5,394 bases of DNA from Candidatus Hecatellales archaeon (GTDB lineage: Archaea; Thermoproteota; Bathyarchaeia; Hecatellales; Hecatellaceae), in the NCBI GenBank assembly GCA_003662305.1, contig QMXU01000075.1, forward strand, positions 1 to 5,394. Direction: 5' to 3'. The translations under genes and the position numbers were made by a program. Position 1 is the stretch's first letter. Every line of letters starts with the position of its first letter. The notes under the pieces are model-generated. The model was not told the origin of the DNA, did not search any database, and worked only from the letters and a program-made list of their open reading frames with translations. Shown here piece by piece: positions 4,713 to 5,394 of the stretch.

Positions 4713-5394
4713 ATGGGAGCCCTAGAAGAGCTTGAACGCTACGCCGTGAAGCATGCAAGCGAGGCGGTGAGGCTTGACAGGCAGGGAGCAAGAGGCCTAG
4801 CCCTAACCGAATACCAGAAAGCAGTTGAAGTCCTCCTGAAACTTTGCTCCCTATACCCTAACTCTCCCCAACATGAAATTTACATGCAGCGTATAGACGC
4901 CTACAGGCAGAGGATAAAGTCGCTTCAGGGAGGAGACGGACGCCCTCTAACAGCCATAGAAAGAGAGACCGCAACCCACGAGGGCGACGGCAGACTCCAC
5001 CAGCTAACAGAGAAACCCCAAGTGCACTGGGAAGACATCGCCAACCTGTCAGACGCGAAAAAAGCCATCATAGAATCCGTCGTATACCCGACGAAAAGGC
5101 CTGACCTGTTCCCGCTTGGCTGGCCTAGGGGAATCCTCCTCTACGGTCCTCCAGGCTGCGGGAAGACGCTTCTGGCAGCAGCCGCAGCAAGCGAGATAGA
5201 CGCAAACTTCTACTGTGTAGACGCCTCCTCCATCATGTCTAAGTGGCTTGGAGAGTCTGAGAAGAACGTTGCCAGACTTTTCGATGAGGCGAGAAGTAAA
5301 GCCCAGAACGGGAAGCCATCCATAATCTTCATAGACGAAATAGCCAGCCTCATAGCCGTTAGAGTTGAAGAAGTCGGAGGCGAAGCCAGAGCGA
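4713..5394 (+). CDS. cdvC: CdvC: Vps4-like AAA ATPase with N-terminal MIT domain (3' partial)
   Basis: Only the first 227 residues lie in the window. Residues 1-72 form an MIT domain: EELERYAVKHASEAVRLDRQG, then LTEYQKAVEVLLKL and YMQRIDAYRQRIKSL. This three-helix bundle binds the C-terminal motifs of ESCRT-III subunits. After a linker (about 73-100), the AAA module begins at VHWEDIANLSDAKKAI, followed by the Vps4/CdvC signature YPTKRPDLFPLGWPRGILLY. Walker A is GPPGCGKT (145-152). The pore loop MSKWLGESE (175-183) contacts substrate. Walker B is IIFIDE (204-209), then IASL rather than the usual IDSL/IDAL. Arginine fingers, sensor and C-terminal helix lie beyond the window. The enzyme is a hexameric ATPase that pulls subunits from ESCRT-III filaments on the cytoplasmic membrane face. 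It is last of three operon genes seen, 14 bases after cdvB. Confidence 0.97.
   Translation, partial: MGALEELERYAVKHASEAVRLDRQGARGLALTEYQKAVEVLLKLCSLYPNSPQHEIYMQRIDAYRQRIKSLQGGDGRPLTAIERETATHEGDGRLHQLTEKPQVHWEDIANLSDAKKAIIESVVYPTKRPDLFPLGWPRGILLYGPPGCGKTLLAAAAASEIDANFYCVDASSIMSKWLGESEKNVARLFDEARSKAQNGKPSIIFIDEIASLIAVRVEEVGGEARA

Noticed and set aside
1..5394. CRISPR array, tRNA, rRNA, insertion sequence or attachment site
   Set aside because: No regularly spaced non-coding repeats, cloverleaf, transposase frame or terminal inverted repeats were seen. The only regular repeats are coding coiled-coil units.

Overview
The window comes from an archaeon, most likely of the TACK group. It carries an ESCRT-III/Vps4-type cell-division (Cdv) cluster, translation starts are preceded by GGTG(A)-type Shine-Dalgarno sites, AT-rich TATA boxes lie upstream, and TTG starts are used. 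The phylum cannot be fixed from these bases alone. All supported genes are on the + strand.

Layout. (1) Bases 3-1226 hold the 3' part of a large surface protein: three Ig-like beta-sandwich modules, a stalk that passes from 11-residue to 7-residue coiled-coil periodicity, one C-terminal membrane helix and a short basic tail. This is the architecture of an S-layer stalk or anchor. (2) Bases 1227-1732 contain no convincing gene. They hold a T-rich terminator candidate, two decayed fragments resembling ribbon-helix-helix (RHH) DNA-binding domains, and a clear promoter. (3) Bases 1733-2941 hold two translationally coupled paralogues. Each has an N-terminal RHH domain followed by a C-terminal domain of about 150 residues whose pattern recalls the V4R/Bet3-like ligand-binding fold. 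(4) Bases 2942-3177 are an intergenic region with an orphan TATA-like element, a 9-bp inverted repeat and the promoter of the next operon. (5) Bases 3178-5394 hold the cdv operon: a short ESCRT-III protein without a winged helix (CdvB1-type), a second ESCRT-III protein with a C-terminal winged helix (CdvB), and the start of the Vps4-like AAA ATPase CdvC, which runs off the window.

How the parts may work together. The two ESCRT-III proteins would co-polymerise at a membrane neck, and CdvC would bind their C-terminal MIT-interacting segments and remodel the polymer. cdvA, which precedes cdvB in Sulfolobales, is absent here; its place is taken by the second ESCRT-III gene. The RHH pair could be local regulators. 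A CACT-CCTT sequence recurs at their own promoter, at the orphan promoter and near the predicted cdv transcription start. That link, and any functional link to the surface protein, is inference.
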